Source: Dunaliella salina (Eukaryota > Chlorophyta > Chlorophyceae > Chlamydomonadales > Dunaliellaceae). Taken from it: a stretch of 14,083 nt of DNA. The DNA lies in assembly GCA_002284615.2 (NCBI GenBank), contig MU069604.1, positions 358,153 through 372,235 on the forward strand, given 5' to 3'. Shown one piece after another: positions 1-9,100 of this stretch. The translations under genes were made by a program, and so were the position numbers. Under the pieces are notes generated by a model. That model was not told the origin of the DNA. It saw only the letters and a program-made list of their open reading frames with translations, and ran no database searches. How positions within the stretch are numbered: position 1 is the first letter of the stretch; each line of letters starts with the position of its first letter.

Positions 1-391
1 CTCGTCAGGACCTCGGTGCCCTGGACGACGCTCTGGAGCCTGGTCAAACCCTCGTTTGGGCCAGCCAGCGCACCCCGTTCCCAAGTGAACTTGCAGAATT
101 ATTAGTATAATTTTTTTATCGACAATCTCAGCTCCACGGAACGGGGTGGTGACCCGCACTTTTTTTATGAACTTTGGGGCATTGCTCCGTGGGGCGTGCA
201 CATGAGCCTTCCACACTCTGCAAGGCCTCCTAACGAGTTTTTTTATTAGGGCACGCCAAATCTCAGGGCCTGAGGTGCAGTGAGTGGGCCACAGTGGCCT
301 GCTGTGGGCAGAGGTGTGAAACTCGTAAACCATAGGGCTTGCCCCCTGAGGCAGCGCCCTTCGTGCGTCGCCTCTGAATAGGGGCTTCGCC
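1..391. other. Unassigned DNA left of the LINE relic
   Basis: No convincing coding sequence. The stretch has three runs of seven T followed by AT (near 111, 161 and 239) and an 11-bp inverted repeat at 71-81 and 138-148. It could be the decayed 5' part of the LINE that follows, because the reverse-transcriptase reading begins abruptly at about 392, but no upstream domain such as an endonuclease is recognisable. Confidence 0.4.
71..148. repeat. 11-bp perfect inverted repeat
   Basis: CACCCCGTTCC at 71-81 is the exact reverse complement of GGAACGGGGTG at 138-148, with a 56-nt spacer. It could form a hairpin. There is no further sign of function. Confidence 0.5.
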
Positions 392-1171
392 AAAAAGGGC
401 CCTGAAACGGACATTACGTCCTACCGACCCATTGGCCTGGCCAACACCCTCTAAAAATTATGGGCACGCCTAGTAACAACCACCCTCTATGAATATGCAG
501 AGAGCCACTCCCTCCGGAGGATCCTCAGCTCTATGAATATGCAGAGAGCCACTCCCTCCGGAGGATCCTCAGCTCTATGCAAGCGGGTTTCCGGAAACAC
601 ACAGATACCATACACCAACTCCAGAACTTAACCATGACCCTTGAAGATTCCAAACTCTAATAAAGATGTGTATGCTCTAATAGATGTTACTTCTTTGTTC
701 AACACAACAGACCATGACAAACTACTTTGGATCATGTATGACCTCGGCTTCCCCACCAATGCCATTGACACAGTTAAGAATTTATACCAAGGGGCCCACA
801 CCAGAATCCGTTTAGCGACTGGTCATTATTCCAAAGACATCCCTATAGAAAGGGGGACCATCCAAGGAGACACCCTCTCTGAGATCCAAGGAGTCCCCCT
901 TCCTCTTCCTCATATACATGGAACCCCTGCTGCGCTGGCTCCATGCTGGCGGGCAAGGTTATGAAATTTGAATGCCTCAACAAAAACCCACAGACTTTGG
1001 AACAGAAATTCCAGGACAAAATCAGCAGTGAAGCATTTGCAGATGACCTCATTTGCCTTACAGGCTCATATGCTAACCTACGTATTCAAGCCAAGAAATT
1101 AAGCCTCTATGCTGATTGAAACCACCTCATCATCTTTGGTTCAAAAACAAAGGTGACCTGTCTCAACTTTC
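392..1171 (+). pseudogene. Non-LTR (LINE) reverse transcriptase relic
   Basis: This is a broken RNA-dependent DNA polymerase of a LINE-type retrotransposon. Reading across frames, the RT blocks occur in the usual order: ITSYRPIGLANTL (about 410-452), LYEYAESHSL, MQAGFRKHTDTIHQLQNL (about 577-632), motif A YALIDVTSLFNTTDHDKLLW with its aspartate codon at 683-685, RGTIQGDTLS (about 850-881), FLFLIYMEPLLRWLH in another frame, and motif C FADDLICLTGS with FADD at 1036-1047. An in-frame TAA follows LANTL. A 44-bp tandem duplication at 485-572 shifts the frame. Another shift follows EDSKL near 655, another follows DTLS, and a TGA interrupts YAD-NHLIIFGSK near 1119. No endonuclease or RNase H is visible and the 3' end is unclear. 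The catalytic aspartates survive, so decay is moderate. Family membership is secure; the clade is not. Confidence 0.85.
485..572. repeat. 44-bp exact tandem duplication inside the RT relic
   Basis: Two adjacent identical 44-bp units run 485-528 and 529-572. A third start (CTCTATG) at 573 then continues into single-copy RT sequence. Because 44 is not a multiple of 3, the duplication breaks the reading frame. The copies are identical, so the duplication is recent compared with the rest of the decay, or it is an assembly artefact. Confidence 0.9.
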
Positions 1172-1653
1172 AGGGTGGGGGCATGTAAGCAGAACTAGGC
1201 AACGTTTCACAGCACGTATTCACCTAGGTCAAGGTGGGGTCTGGCACAGCCAATCGTGCATAAAGGAAAGACCCACAGTCAGCGCTGAAACTGAGAGTAA
1301 GTCCCACCAGACCCAGAAAAAAAGTAGCACAGAGGTCTACTCCAGCAAGTTGGCCTCTGCCTAGGACACCCTTGACACTGCTGTCAAGAGGCCCTGTCCA
1401 GCAAACTCGACCCCTAGCCTCGGAGGAAACTATCCAACGTCTCAGCATGGGCCCCCCTCATGTACAGGGGCCAGTCGTAGCCAGGAGGTGAGCACGCAGT
1501 TATGCAGACTCAAACTGAGATGACTACACCTCTGAGCGCCTTCTCCACTGAGCCAACGCCCGGGACCACTCCTGCTCCAGCTCTTCTCCTGGTGGCTCAC
1601 TCTGGGCGGGGGCGCCACTCCCTGGGCCAAAGCCTGCTGCCTGATGCAGATAT
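1172..1653. other. Unassigned DNA between two convergent LINE relics
   Basis: Short open frames exist on both strands (1116-1364 plus; 1224-1448 and 1442-1663 minus), but none carries a motif I recognise. Since it lies between the 3' ends of two LINE relics, it may hold their C-terminal regions or 3' UTRs. No poly-A tail or target-site duplication is evident. Confidence 0.35.
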
Positions 1654-2940
1654 CTAGAAACATGGAAGGGCCTCGAGATAAGTTACCACGGGCAGAAACA
1701 GGTCTCTTTTAGAAAGAGCCACCCAATGATGATACTTGGCTAATTTGTTCAGGCGTTCCCCATGGTTTACAAAACGACTCATTGCGTATAGAGGACCTAC
1801 TGCATACAGATTGTTCAAACAGCTCACTCCTTTGCAACCCCCAAATGCAGTCGAAACTTCAGATGTCCAACATTTCACACCAGGAGTAATGCTCAACGCG
1901 CTGTCAGCCTGCAGCACAGAAGAAAGTTGCAAAACCTTATCGCTGCCCTAAACCAATATAATTGCAATGGTTCCTGCCCACACTCCCTCAACACCATCCA
2001 ATTACAAGTATTACGCTGAACTTCCAGCACTCGCTTCAAAAACCAGAGGTGACCCGCCTGCAGTGGGCAATCCATTTCAGCACCCTCCTCCAAGTACCAA
2101 GCTCCCCAAACCTCAGGCTGGCTTGCAAACATGCTGGCAGGAATGACGTACATTTTAGTTACCCACAGCAAAGTGTCTATCTACCAGCCCTTGACCTCGT
2201 ACGAGTTGCCTCACACGTAGACAGCCAGCATGGAAAATGGGAACCATGCGCTCAGCAGCTGCACCATGTTGGCAAATTGCCAGTAAAGTGCATGCCCAGA
2301 TATTTAAAGAAACCTGTGTTGGCCAGTTGATTCTCTTCATACCGATGTGATGGCAACTGGAAGCCAGCAGGGGAATGGATGTACACTACCTCCAACTCAC
2401 AACGTTTGCTGTCAGGCCCTTCCTTGTTGCGCAATTAGGCAACCTGTCAAGCATACACTGCATTTGATCTTGACTTGTTCATGGTGAAGCGCAAGTCATC
2501 CGCATAAAGCATGTGGGTGACCCTGACCTCCTCAGTGCCTGTGATAGTAATATTTTCAACACCTTCTGCCAAGTGGTCTTCGTCATTAATGCATAAAGAA
2601 ACCAACAAAGGAGACAACCTTGCCATAGGCGGGAACAGCTTTCAAAGGAAATGCCATCCAGTGGCGATACAAAGCCAAAATGTCTACATGCTCGCAAAAC
2701 CATTCACAGCCCCAGGAAGGTAAAAAAAAAGGTGGTGGGCACCATGCCAAGATTCTGTGAGGGAGGCCAAAAAGGACCACCAATCCCTCTCACCCCCTAA
2801 TATTGCCCCCAGGCAGACGAGAAGGGCACCAATCAGCTCCTCTTTCAATTTGTATCCATCAATGCGCTTATCATGAGGAAAAATTGCTTTGAAGGATTGC
2901 CTTCCAGGGCAAAAATTGAACTGCAACATCTGTACGAGGC
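1654..2940 (-). pseudogene. Second LINE reverse transcriptase relic, minus strand
   Basis: Read on the minus strand across frames, this is a heavily decayed non-LTR retrotransposon polymerase. In order: QFNFCPGRQSFKAIF (a GFxPGR-like block, about 2890-2930); RLWQGCLLCWFLYAL (the QGC block, 2614-2622); THMLYADDLRFTMN with YADD at 2495-2506; then the post-RT region, with CELEVVYIHSPAGFQLP and FFKYLGMHFTG (2252-2434), KMYVIPASMF and VWGAWYLEEG, NWMVLRECGQEPLQLYWFR (1893-2171), and NKLAKYHHWVALSKRD near 1700-1760. From memory, this post-RT layout (KSEVVHF, FRYLGM, VPAGMYACQVWG, NWAVLRECG, LATYHSWFAL) recurs in green-algal LINE polyproteins. Several frameshifts and stops make it non-functional. 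Motif A, expected between the PGR and QGC blocks, is not recognisable. It differs in sequence from the plus-strand relic, so two LINE lineages are present. Confidence 0.75.
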
Positions 2941-3513
2941 ATAGAACTGACCCGAACCACCTCAGATTTCTTTCCTCACTTCATAATCCATTCTCAAACA
3001 TGTTGTAGGTGTTGCAGGCTGTATGTTTGGTGTAAGATGGTGTCATCTACTTGACTATGCCCTGCAGCATGAGTATGTCCGAGGGATTGAACCTAGCCAA
3101 GGCCCTCACATTGCTAAAAGGACACGAATTTAGGGGCTCACACCCTGGCTCACGCCCCATGAATGGGGTGCCCCATGAATGGGGCGAGCTTCAACAAAAG
3201 TGAGATACTTTGGCTCCAAAGGGTTGCGGCTCCTCTCCACCACTAAGCTAAAGCATAAAAAGGGACCAATGGGAGTTAAGGTGCAAAGATCCTACATACA
3301 ATTTTCCTGGGCATGGGGCTATCTACACTGCCCATACCCTTGAACAATTTAAAAATCTCCGAGCCCGTGTACAAATTGCACAGAAACTTATCTCAACCAG
3401 ACATGCAACCAAACAAAAGTGATCATCATAACCGTTATGATGTGACCCTGGTGCCCTGGAGTGTGTGCTGCCAGAAAACCACCACATCCACATTGACTTA
3501 CATAGTATCTTCT
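2941..3513. other. Unassigned DNA
   Basis: The far left end may hold a little more of the minus-strand LINE (a possible FENGL block just left of 3000). The rest has no recognisable coding sequence. It contains the 16-bp-period duplication at 3154-3184. Confidence 0.35.
3154..3184. repeat. Tandem pair of GCCCCATGAATGGGG
   Basis: Two copies of the 15-nt sequence GCCCCATGAATGGGG lie at 3154-3168 and 3170-3184, a period of 16. Each copy is a near-palindrome (CCCCAT-GA-ATGGGG), so each could form a small hairpin or bind a dimeric factor. No other functional evidence. Confidence 0.8.
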
Positions 3514-3600
3514 GGTGAGGGAGACTCAATATTTGGGCCAATCTTCCTTTCCTTTAAGGAATTGAAGTACAGAGTTTTCTCTGACTACGTTTTTTTCCTA
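3514..3600 (+). repeat. Dispersed structured repeat, copy D (most diverged)
   Basis: Starts GGTGAGGGAGACTC, continues TTTGGGCCAAT, then a C/T-rich stretch, CTCTGACTACG and a T-run. This order is shared with the copies at 5198, 7021 and 10475. It lacks the GGCTC arm of the inner hairpin. Confidence 0.6.
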
Positions 3601-3870
3601 CTTTCCTTGTTTTCTTTTGTGTGGGGTTCCTGGAAGTATGCTGGATTACAAGGAAAAGGAGGCATCAAGACAAAATGACTGAATGCTAGCCCTTATATGC
3701 TAAAGATGGAGTCCATGCAAGAAGGGATAAAGCTCTTTCTTGTTCTGATTCATGAGACAAAACAGAATGAGAGACTGCACATGACGAACAGCAGCAGGTA
3801 AGGAGCCGTCTACGTAGATGGTGAGGAGGAGAGGTCTGAGGAGGGGGGAAGTTATAACGACAGCGGGCAA
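3601..3870. other. Unassigned DNA
   Basis: No recognisable gene. A minus-strand open frame of 185 codons covers 3700-4257, but it overlaps a dispersed repeat and the start of the GTCTG-rich tract, and its translation has no motif I recognise. I do not call it a gene. Confidence 0.35.
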
Positions 3871-4010
3871 CAGGGAAACCAGCAAAAATAAGCAGGGCAA
3901 GTGGTGTGCGTGAGCCCCAAGGCCAATACACTTATACAGGCCTTGCCGAGTCTGGATTGAGATCTGGTGGTAGTTGATGGTTCTAATCTGGAAAAGGTCT
4001 GTACCGCTAC
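3871..4010. repeat. Dispersed repeat pair, copy 1
   Basis: Matches 4672-4861 in order: AGGGAAACCAGCAAA, GCAGGGCAAGTGG, GCCCCAAGGCCA, then a GGTGGTAGTTG / GGTGGTGGTTG block and GGAAAAGGTCTGTACCG / GGAAAAGATCTGTACCG. The two copies are about 800 bp apart in the same orientation and clearly diverged. This is probably an old element copy or segmental duplication. Confidence 0.75.
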
Positions 4011-4139
4011 ATCCCTCCTGCCTAGCTATAGACGTCCCGGCCGGCCACAGAGGGTAAGCTGCCCAAGTCATCCGCCCCCTCTGCACCTGATAAACAATCC
4101 AGCCAGCAGTGAGTTTAAACTTGACAGACTTATATTTCA

Positions 4140-4457
4140 GTCTGCAGAAGTACAACCACCATTGTCTTGCTAAACTAGTCTGGTCTGTCCACTGTCCTTG
4201 GCATGCCGCTCGCAAGGACGGCACGTCTGTATATCTGGTCTGTGGGCCCACAAACAAGAAGTCTGAGATGAAGGTCTGAATGTCTGTGTGCTTTTTGAAT
4301 ACACACGGAGTCTGATTAGAGCCTAAGTCTGGTCTCTAGCCTAGCTGTAGGCGTCTGGTCTGGTCTGCACGTTTTATGCATGGTCTGATAAGGATGAGAA
4401 ATTTCATCCCTGGTCTGAGGTCTGAGATTGTTTGTATGGTGTGTCTGGGTCTGTCTG
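4140..4457 (+). repeat. GTCTG-rich cryptic simple-sequence tract
   Basis: The pentamer GTCTG starts at 4140, 4178, 4183, 4225, 4238, 4261, 4274, 4282, 4310, 4327, 4353, 4358, 4363, 4383, 4413, 4420, 4443, 4449 and 4453. That is 19 copies in 318 bp, all on the plus strand, at irregular spacing; about half are GGTCTG. I saw no CAGAC on the plus strand here. It has no regular tandem period, so it is cryptic simple sequence rather than a minisatellite. Confidence 0.85.
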
Positions 4458-4671
4458 TGCAGCACGGCCTCCCAATATTGCAGTCTTGTTTCTAATGTTG
4501 TGATGGGGACCACGAATTATGCTCATGACCACATCCTTTCCATTTCATGAGGAATTGCCAAATTGCCATTCCTGCAGTCTGTCCTCGTTTAAAGGTTTTA
4601 TGTGCAAGAACGACTCCAACTTCATAGCTTTGCTACCTTCATAACAACAGTAGTCACAACTCGTGCCGCAC
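4458..4671. other. Unassigned DNA
   Basis: Nothing recognisable: no gene, no tRNA-like fold, no strong repeat. Confidence 0.35.
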
Positions 4672-4861
4672 AAGGGAAACCAGCAAACACATGCAGGGCA
4701 AGTGGGGTCCGTGGGCCCCTAGGCCAGCACGACAATTCTGGTCTTGCCCGGAGGCCTGAGCCCCAAGGCCAGCAAAATAATTCTGAGTTTGCCCGGAGGC
4801 CTCTGCATGGAGGCCTGGTGGTGGTTGGTACTTATGACCTGGAAAAGATCTGTACCGGTAC
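4672..4861. repeat. Dispersed repeat pair, copy 2, with internal 45-bp duplication
   Basis: Partner of 3871-4010. It is longer because an internal 45-bp unit is tandemly doubled: 4715-4759 and 4760-4804, both running GCCCC-AGGCCAGCA through TTGCCCGGAGGCCT. The plus-strand frame stays open through both copies because 45 is a multiple of 3. Confidence 0.75.
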
Positions 4862-5197
4862 AGGGCTTCAAGTGCATGGTTGATGCAAACTATGCAGCAA
4901 AGGACGAGGGTTGCCGGAATTCTGGGTTTGCTGTTCTCTGCTGCACTCCTGCATGACGCATCTCGTTGACAAAAGGGACTATGTCTACAAGGAGGAAAGG
5001 GGGAAGGAGTTGTTCAAAAACTCAGGCAACCAATGGGCCACTAAGCTTGCACGCAAGCTCCTTGCCCATTCCGCTCAGAATGCCTATAATCTGATCACCA
5101 CTTGCGCGCCTAAACAAAAATGTGACTCAGGTTCTGGAACCAAGCGCCTTCATGAACCATCCAGCTACCCACTTTTTCTGTCAGTTGGCTTTGTAAT
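4862..5197. other. Unassigned DNA with a plus-strand open frame
   Basis: A plus-strand frame of 112 codons (4911-5249) is open here and includes a charged stretch (KRDYVYKEERGKELFKNSG). It runs into the dispersed repeat at 5198 and has no recognisable domain, so I do not call it coding. Confidence 0.3.
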
Positions 5198-5316
5198 GGA
5201 AGGGACTTGCGGCTCTCTTAAGCCAAATTGCCTCCTTTTTCTCTATTGATAAGGGAAGAGTTTTTTTTTCATTGACGAGAGGAGAGCTTCCTGTATCTTT
5301 TTTCCTTTTTTTTTTC
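5198..5316 (+). repeat. Dispersed structured repeat, copy C
   Basis: GGAAGGGACTTGCGGCTC... aligns with the copies at 7021 and 10475. The inner hairpin GGCT-CTCTTA-AGCC is at 5211-5224, followed by AAATTGCCTCCTTTTTC, a TTGAT element, a purine block and T-runs. An extra T9 run and a partial internal repetition near 5260-5290 make it longer than the other copies. Confidence 0.7.
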
Positions 5317-6017
5317 CACCAGTGCAATTAAAAAGAACCATGTTTTCATTTTTGAGACTTTACAGGGCACCTGTCGCCGATTGATCAGTCCATATTGACA
5401 AGCAACGGGTCAACTGGCATAGATACATACAAATTCAGAACATGCTCATACTGCCCGTACAATTTGCTCGGATAAGGGGTGCATGGAAGCAATGAATACA
5501 TGCAAAAGCCTGATAGGCAAGCTTATGTTCAACGTGTTTTTCCCTTGAGGTCACCAGACGTCTGCTCCTTGGAAGGGGTGGTCACTGTCAAAGCATTTAG
5601 CAATCTGTAACCCAACTTGGGCTACTTGAAGTAAGCTGCAGAATCTTGCATGAATAAAGTGTTAGCGCTTGCTCAAAATTTCTTCAGCTGCATCCACAGT
5701 TGCTTCTCATGCTTTGAGAAAGTGAAGACCGCATCCATATCATCACACAAGATATCACATGCTCATTTAAAGGATCAGGCTACCCATAGTTGCTGGGTAT
5801 TTGTATCCGTTCTGCATTGTATCATGCTTCCAACATCTTCACCTTCCTCAGCCCTTTGTGTGCACTTGAAGGCCTCTGATATGTCTGCTTGTGATTGGTA
5901 TCAACAACAACAACCAGAATACGTTGGCAAAGCCATTGAGATGTCCGCTTGTGATCTGTAATGACAACCAAACATTTTCACTTCCCAGAGCGGACCGATC
6001 CACGACACCTGCTTTGC
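5317..6017. other. Unassigned DNA downstream of the phosphatase gene
   Basis: On the minus strand this is the 3' side of the phosphatase and should hold its 3' UTR. I found no clear polyadenylation signal: no minus-strand AATAAA, and the nearest minus-strand TGTAA is near 5360, more than 600 bp away. A weak 60-bp-period duplication sits at 5881 and 5941 (ATGTCTGCTTGTGATTGGTA against ATGTCCGCTTGTGATCTGTA). Confidence 0.4.
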
Positions 6018-6173
6018 TCAGACGCCTATTTCCTTAAAAAGCACCAGTGTGGCAGTAATGTTGTCTGTTGAAGCCCCAGGCTTGTCACCCTCCACACAGA
6101 ACGCAACCAGGTTGCGGGCAACAATGTGCAGCGGCTCCCCTTTGTGAAGTCCTGCATACACAAACTCCACCAC
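6018..6173 (-). CDS. PP2C terminal exon d (STDN motif)
   Basis: 156 bp: 51 codons plus TGA at 6018-6020. Starts in phase 0 after CTGCAG with [20 protein letters not shown], then [10 protein letters not shown] and [19 protein letters not shown]. The aspartate of STDN is the last metal ligand of the family. The C-terminus is at the normal place for a bare catalytic domain, with no extra tail. Confidence 0.88.
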   Translation of the reverse strand: MVEFVYAGLHKGEPLHIVARNLVAFCVEGDKPGASTDNITATLVLFKEIGV

Positions 6174-9100
6174 CTGCAGTTGCAAAATGTGGCAAGGTAG
6201 AGCCTGCAATGAGCATCAGCAAGCATGCATTCAGGGGAGGTTCAACGGTCAGACAACAGCGGTGATTCCCACCAAATTGCAGGTGTGACTCACTTGAGTT
6301 CCTTGCAGGTGAATGACACACAGTGGCTACCCTCTTTGCAGCCTCGCACAAGCAAATGCTTTGTGGCCCTGAGCACCCAGCAAACACACACTCAGCAAGC
6401 AAACGCTGCCCATCGTGTGCCATCCAGGTCTGGCTGGTCCTGCGTCAGTAGATCATCGCACAAGGAGAAGTGCAAGCCCCCGTCCGTTTAAAAACACTTC
6501 AGTTCTCATGCGTCTAACCTCATTGGTTATGCGGTACCAATCCCGCTCTACAGTGCAAGCAGTCAAGCTTCCAGCACCAACAAGCTCACAGTCGCCAAAC
6601 AGTGCTGGCCAATAAGTAGATCATTGCAGCGCTAACAAGGACGCAGTCACCAAACAAAGCTTGCATCCAACCATCCGATCACCCAAGCTAGTACCAGGAG
6701 CATCTGTGCAAGGCAGCTGTCATGAACACGCACACACTGACATGGTTGACCAGGCCCTGCTCAATACATTTCAACCAAAAAGAAATACATTCCACCCGAA
6801 AACTACGCAGGCAGCAAAAACACTCCCTACATCAATTAAGGAAAAGAGGATGCCTACCATCATGTATGACTATATCGGGCTCTGCCCGTATGTTGTGTGT
6901 ATGTTTTGTATGTTGTCTCTCCGTTCATATTGGGTTGATTTCACATCCGTGCATTCCACCCCACTGATAGTGCATTCACCACCTCAGTTCAATCCACCTC
7001 ATTGCACTTAGACAGCGTGGTGGTGAAGGGGACTCACGGCTCTTCAGAGCCAATTTGCCTCCTTTTCCTTAATTGATGTAGGGGGAGAATCTCTGCCTAC
7101 AAAGTTTTTCTTTTCTTTCTTTTCTTTCTTTCCTTATTTGAGATGGCCCAGGGCCACCTCAGTGCACTCCACTGCATCTGTGCATTCCACCTCAGTCCAC
7201 CCCCACAATCTGCCACCTGAGTGTACTCCGCCGTGTCCATGCATATCACATTCCACCACCTCAGTGCACTTTGCCATACCCACGCATGCCACATTCGGCC
7301 ACCTTAGTGCACTTCACCATGTCCATGCATGCCGAATTCCACCACCTCAGTTCATTCCATCTCGGCGCACTGAAGTGGGCTAAGCCCACCTCAGGGCACT
7401 TCACCATGTCCAAGCATGCCAAATTCCACCACCTCACTTCATTCCATTTCGGCACACTGAAGTGGGCTAAGCCCACCTCAGGGCACTCCATCACATCAGT
7501 GCTTTCCATCACCTCAATCCACCACCTCTGTCCATCACCACATTCCGCTACCACTGTGCATTCCACCACAGCCTGCTGAGATGGACCATACCCGCCTCAG
7601 TGCATTAGATGGACCACACCCACCTCAGTGCATTCCATCACATCCCACACGCCATCACAGGCCTGCACCATGAAGGTGAGGTCCTGTTGCTTGCCAGATA
7701 TCGGGACCTTCTTTGTTTCAGGGACAGCGCTGACGGCTTGCTGGTCTGGCGGGAGGCCCAAGTTGTCCCTGCGAAGAAGAAAACAAACAAAAAAGCTTTT
7801 GCACAATCATTTCCTGGCTCACCTACCCAGGGCAAGGACATAGCATGGTCCTATGGGGCACATGCTATGACCGAGAAGGCAGGAGAAGGATGAGGTGATG
7901 GTAAAGCTTCCTTGCAGTGCCTCGTATGCGGAAGGGATTCCACCACAAGTGGCACTCACTTGTATTTTACGTCCCCCAGTGCGCGAGACATGGCCAGGGA
8001 GCCACCCACGCGAGGCACTCCACCATGGCTTTTGATTTGCACATCCAATCCAGCAGAGTAGATGCGTGTTGCTTCAGCAGGGTCATCTGGCTTGTGGTCT
8101 TGTGCTGCGTCTATGCAGGTAAAGAGGCATACAGGCTCCTTCAAGGGCGCACAGGACCTTACAGCCTGCTTTCAGCTTGTTTTCTCTACCAGTGCAACCA
8201 CAGACAAGCAAAGGGATGCTACATTTTGCCTGCAGTGCGGATATGCAATGCGCCAGCTAAGCTAAGAGAAGGAAGAATATCACAGGCGGCAGCTAAGCTA
8301 AGAGAAAGAAGAATATCACAGTATCCTGGCACCTGACACACAATGCAGCAAACTCTCATTGCTTAAGGTTTCTTGTTGTCGAGACTTCATTCAGCTTGAA
8401 TCAAGCAGCATTAGTCAACATCCCTTGAAGGACATCCAGATAGCTTGTGAATCTTGACGCTACTACTTTGGAGTACATTTTGAATTTTGCTAGCATGGGC
8501 AATGGTATTTAAACAGCTGTATGCACAGTTATGGGTACCTGGATACTTATCAGTGAAAGAGAGACTTGTGGGTGCCAGTCAGTGACATCTTAAAATGCTC
8601 AGTATCGTTTCTTATCAATGTCAATGTTTATGAGTGTTGGGTGTCAAAAGACAAACTAATGAGTATCTGGACTTGTTCTTTTCTCAAATACAAAAAAGTA
8701 GCTGGAAAAGAAATTGCAGATTGATATTGTTGTTTTACATTTCAAATTCTCTGATTGAGGATCGGCCAGCACATTTCATCCTTTTGGCACTTGTTGCACA
8801 TGCAGGCCTAGGCACCTGAGCGCCTGACACAGAGCGCACCCTTGAAAGTGTTCCAACACAGAATCACGGACCTCATGGGACAGGCATCTGTATTCATGAC
8901 AACTTTAGAATTCCTAACCTCTTGGACCCTGGAAACAGTGGAGACTGCTCATTTGGCCTGATCGGAGGTGTCTGCATCTACTTTGTGCATGATGCTCGCT
9001 ACATCAGAGCAAGATTTTGTTTTTTTGCACGGCAGTCAAGAGTGGTGCGCCACAAAGAAGGGGAAGCGCTAGGAGATCCACCTGTCAGCAATGTTATGTC

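Larger units (their letters stand above)
6174..7623 (-). other. PP2C intron 3 (1450 bp) with an exon-derived array
   Basis: Donor GTGGGTG; acceptor CACATTTTGCAACTGCAG. It contains the tandem array (7141-7636 plus a fragment at about 6945-7010), dispersed repeat copy B at 7021-7112, and a stretch of no obvious content at 6174-6940. In that stretch only a weak 56-bp-spaced duplication (AACAAG...CAGTCGCCAAACA near 6577 and 6633) stands out. Read-through of the donor meets a stop after about eight codons, so retention would truncate the protein before the STDN motif. Confidence 0.8.

Noticed and set aside
3700..4257. 185-codon minus-strand open frame, the longest in the window.
   Set aside because: It overlaps a dispersed repeat copy and the GTCTG tract, has no recognised motif, and is explained by low-complexity sequence.
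4911..5249. 112-codon plus-strand frame as a small gene.
   Set aside because: Its 3' end lies inside dispersed repeat copy C, it has no recognised domain and no convincing splice or start context.
7038..7051. GGCTC-TTCA-GAGCC looks like the histone mRNA 3' stem-loop.
   Set aside because: The stem and loop are shorter than the histone element, it recurs in a dispersed repeat, and no histone gene is nearby.
7230..7250. Minus-strand CATGGACACGGCGGA reads HGHGG, close to the PP2C DGHGG motif.
   Set aside because: It lies inside the intronic array downstream of most catalytic exons, in the wrong order, and its sister units do not keep it. Chance match.
7261..7579. Long open frames on both strands over the intronic array.
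   Set aside because: The 87-bp higher-order unit is a multiple of 3 and free of stops, so open frames are a by-product of repetition.
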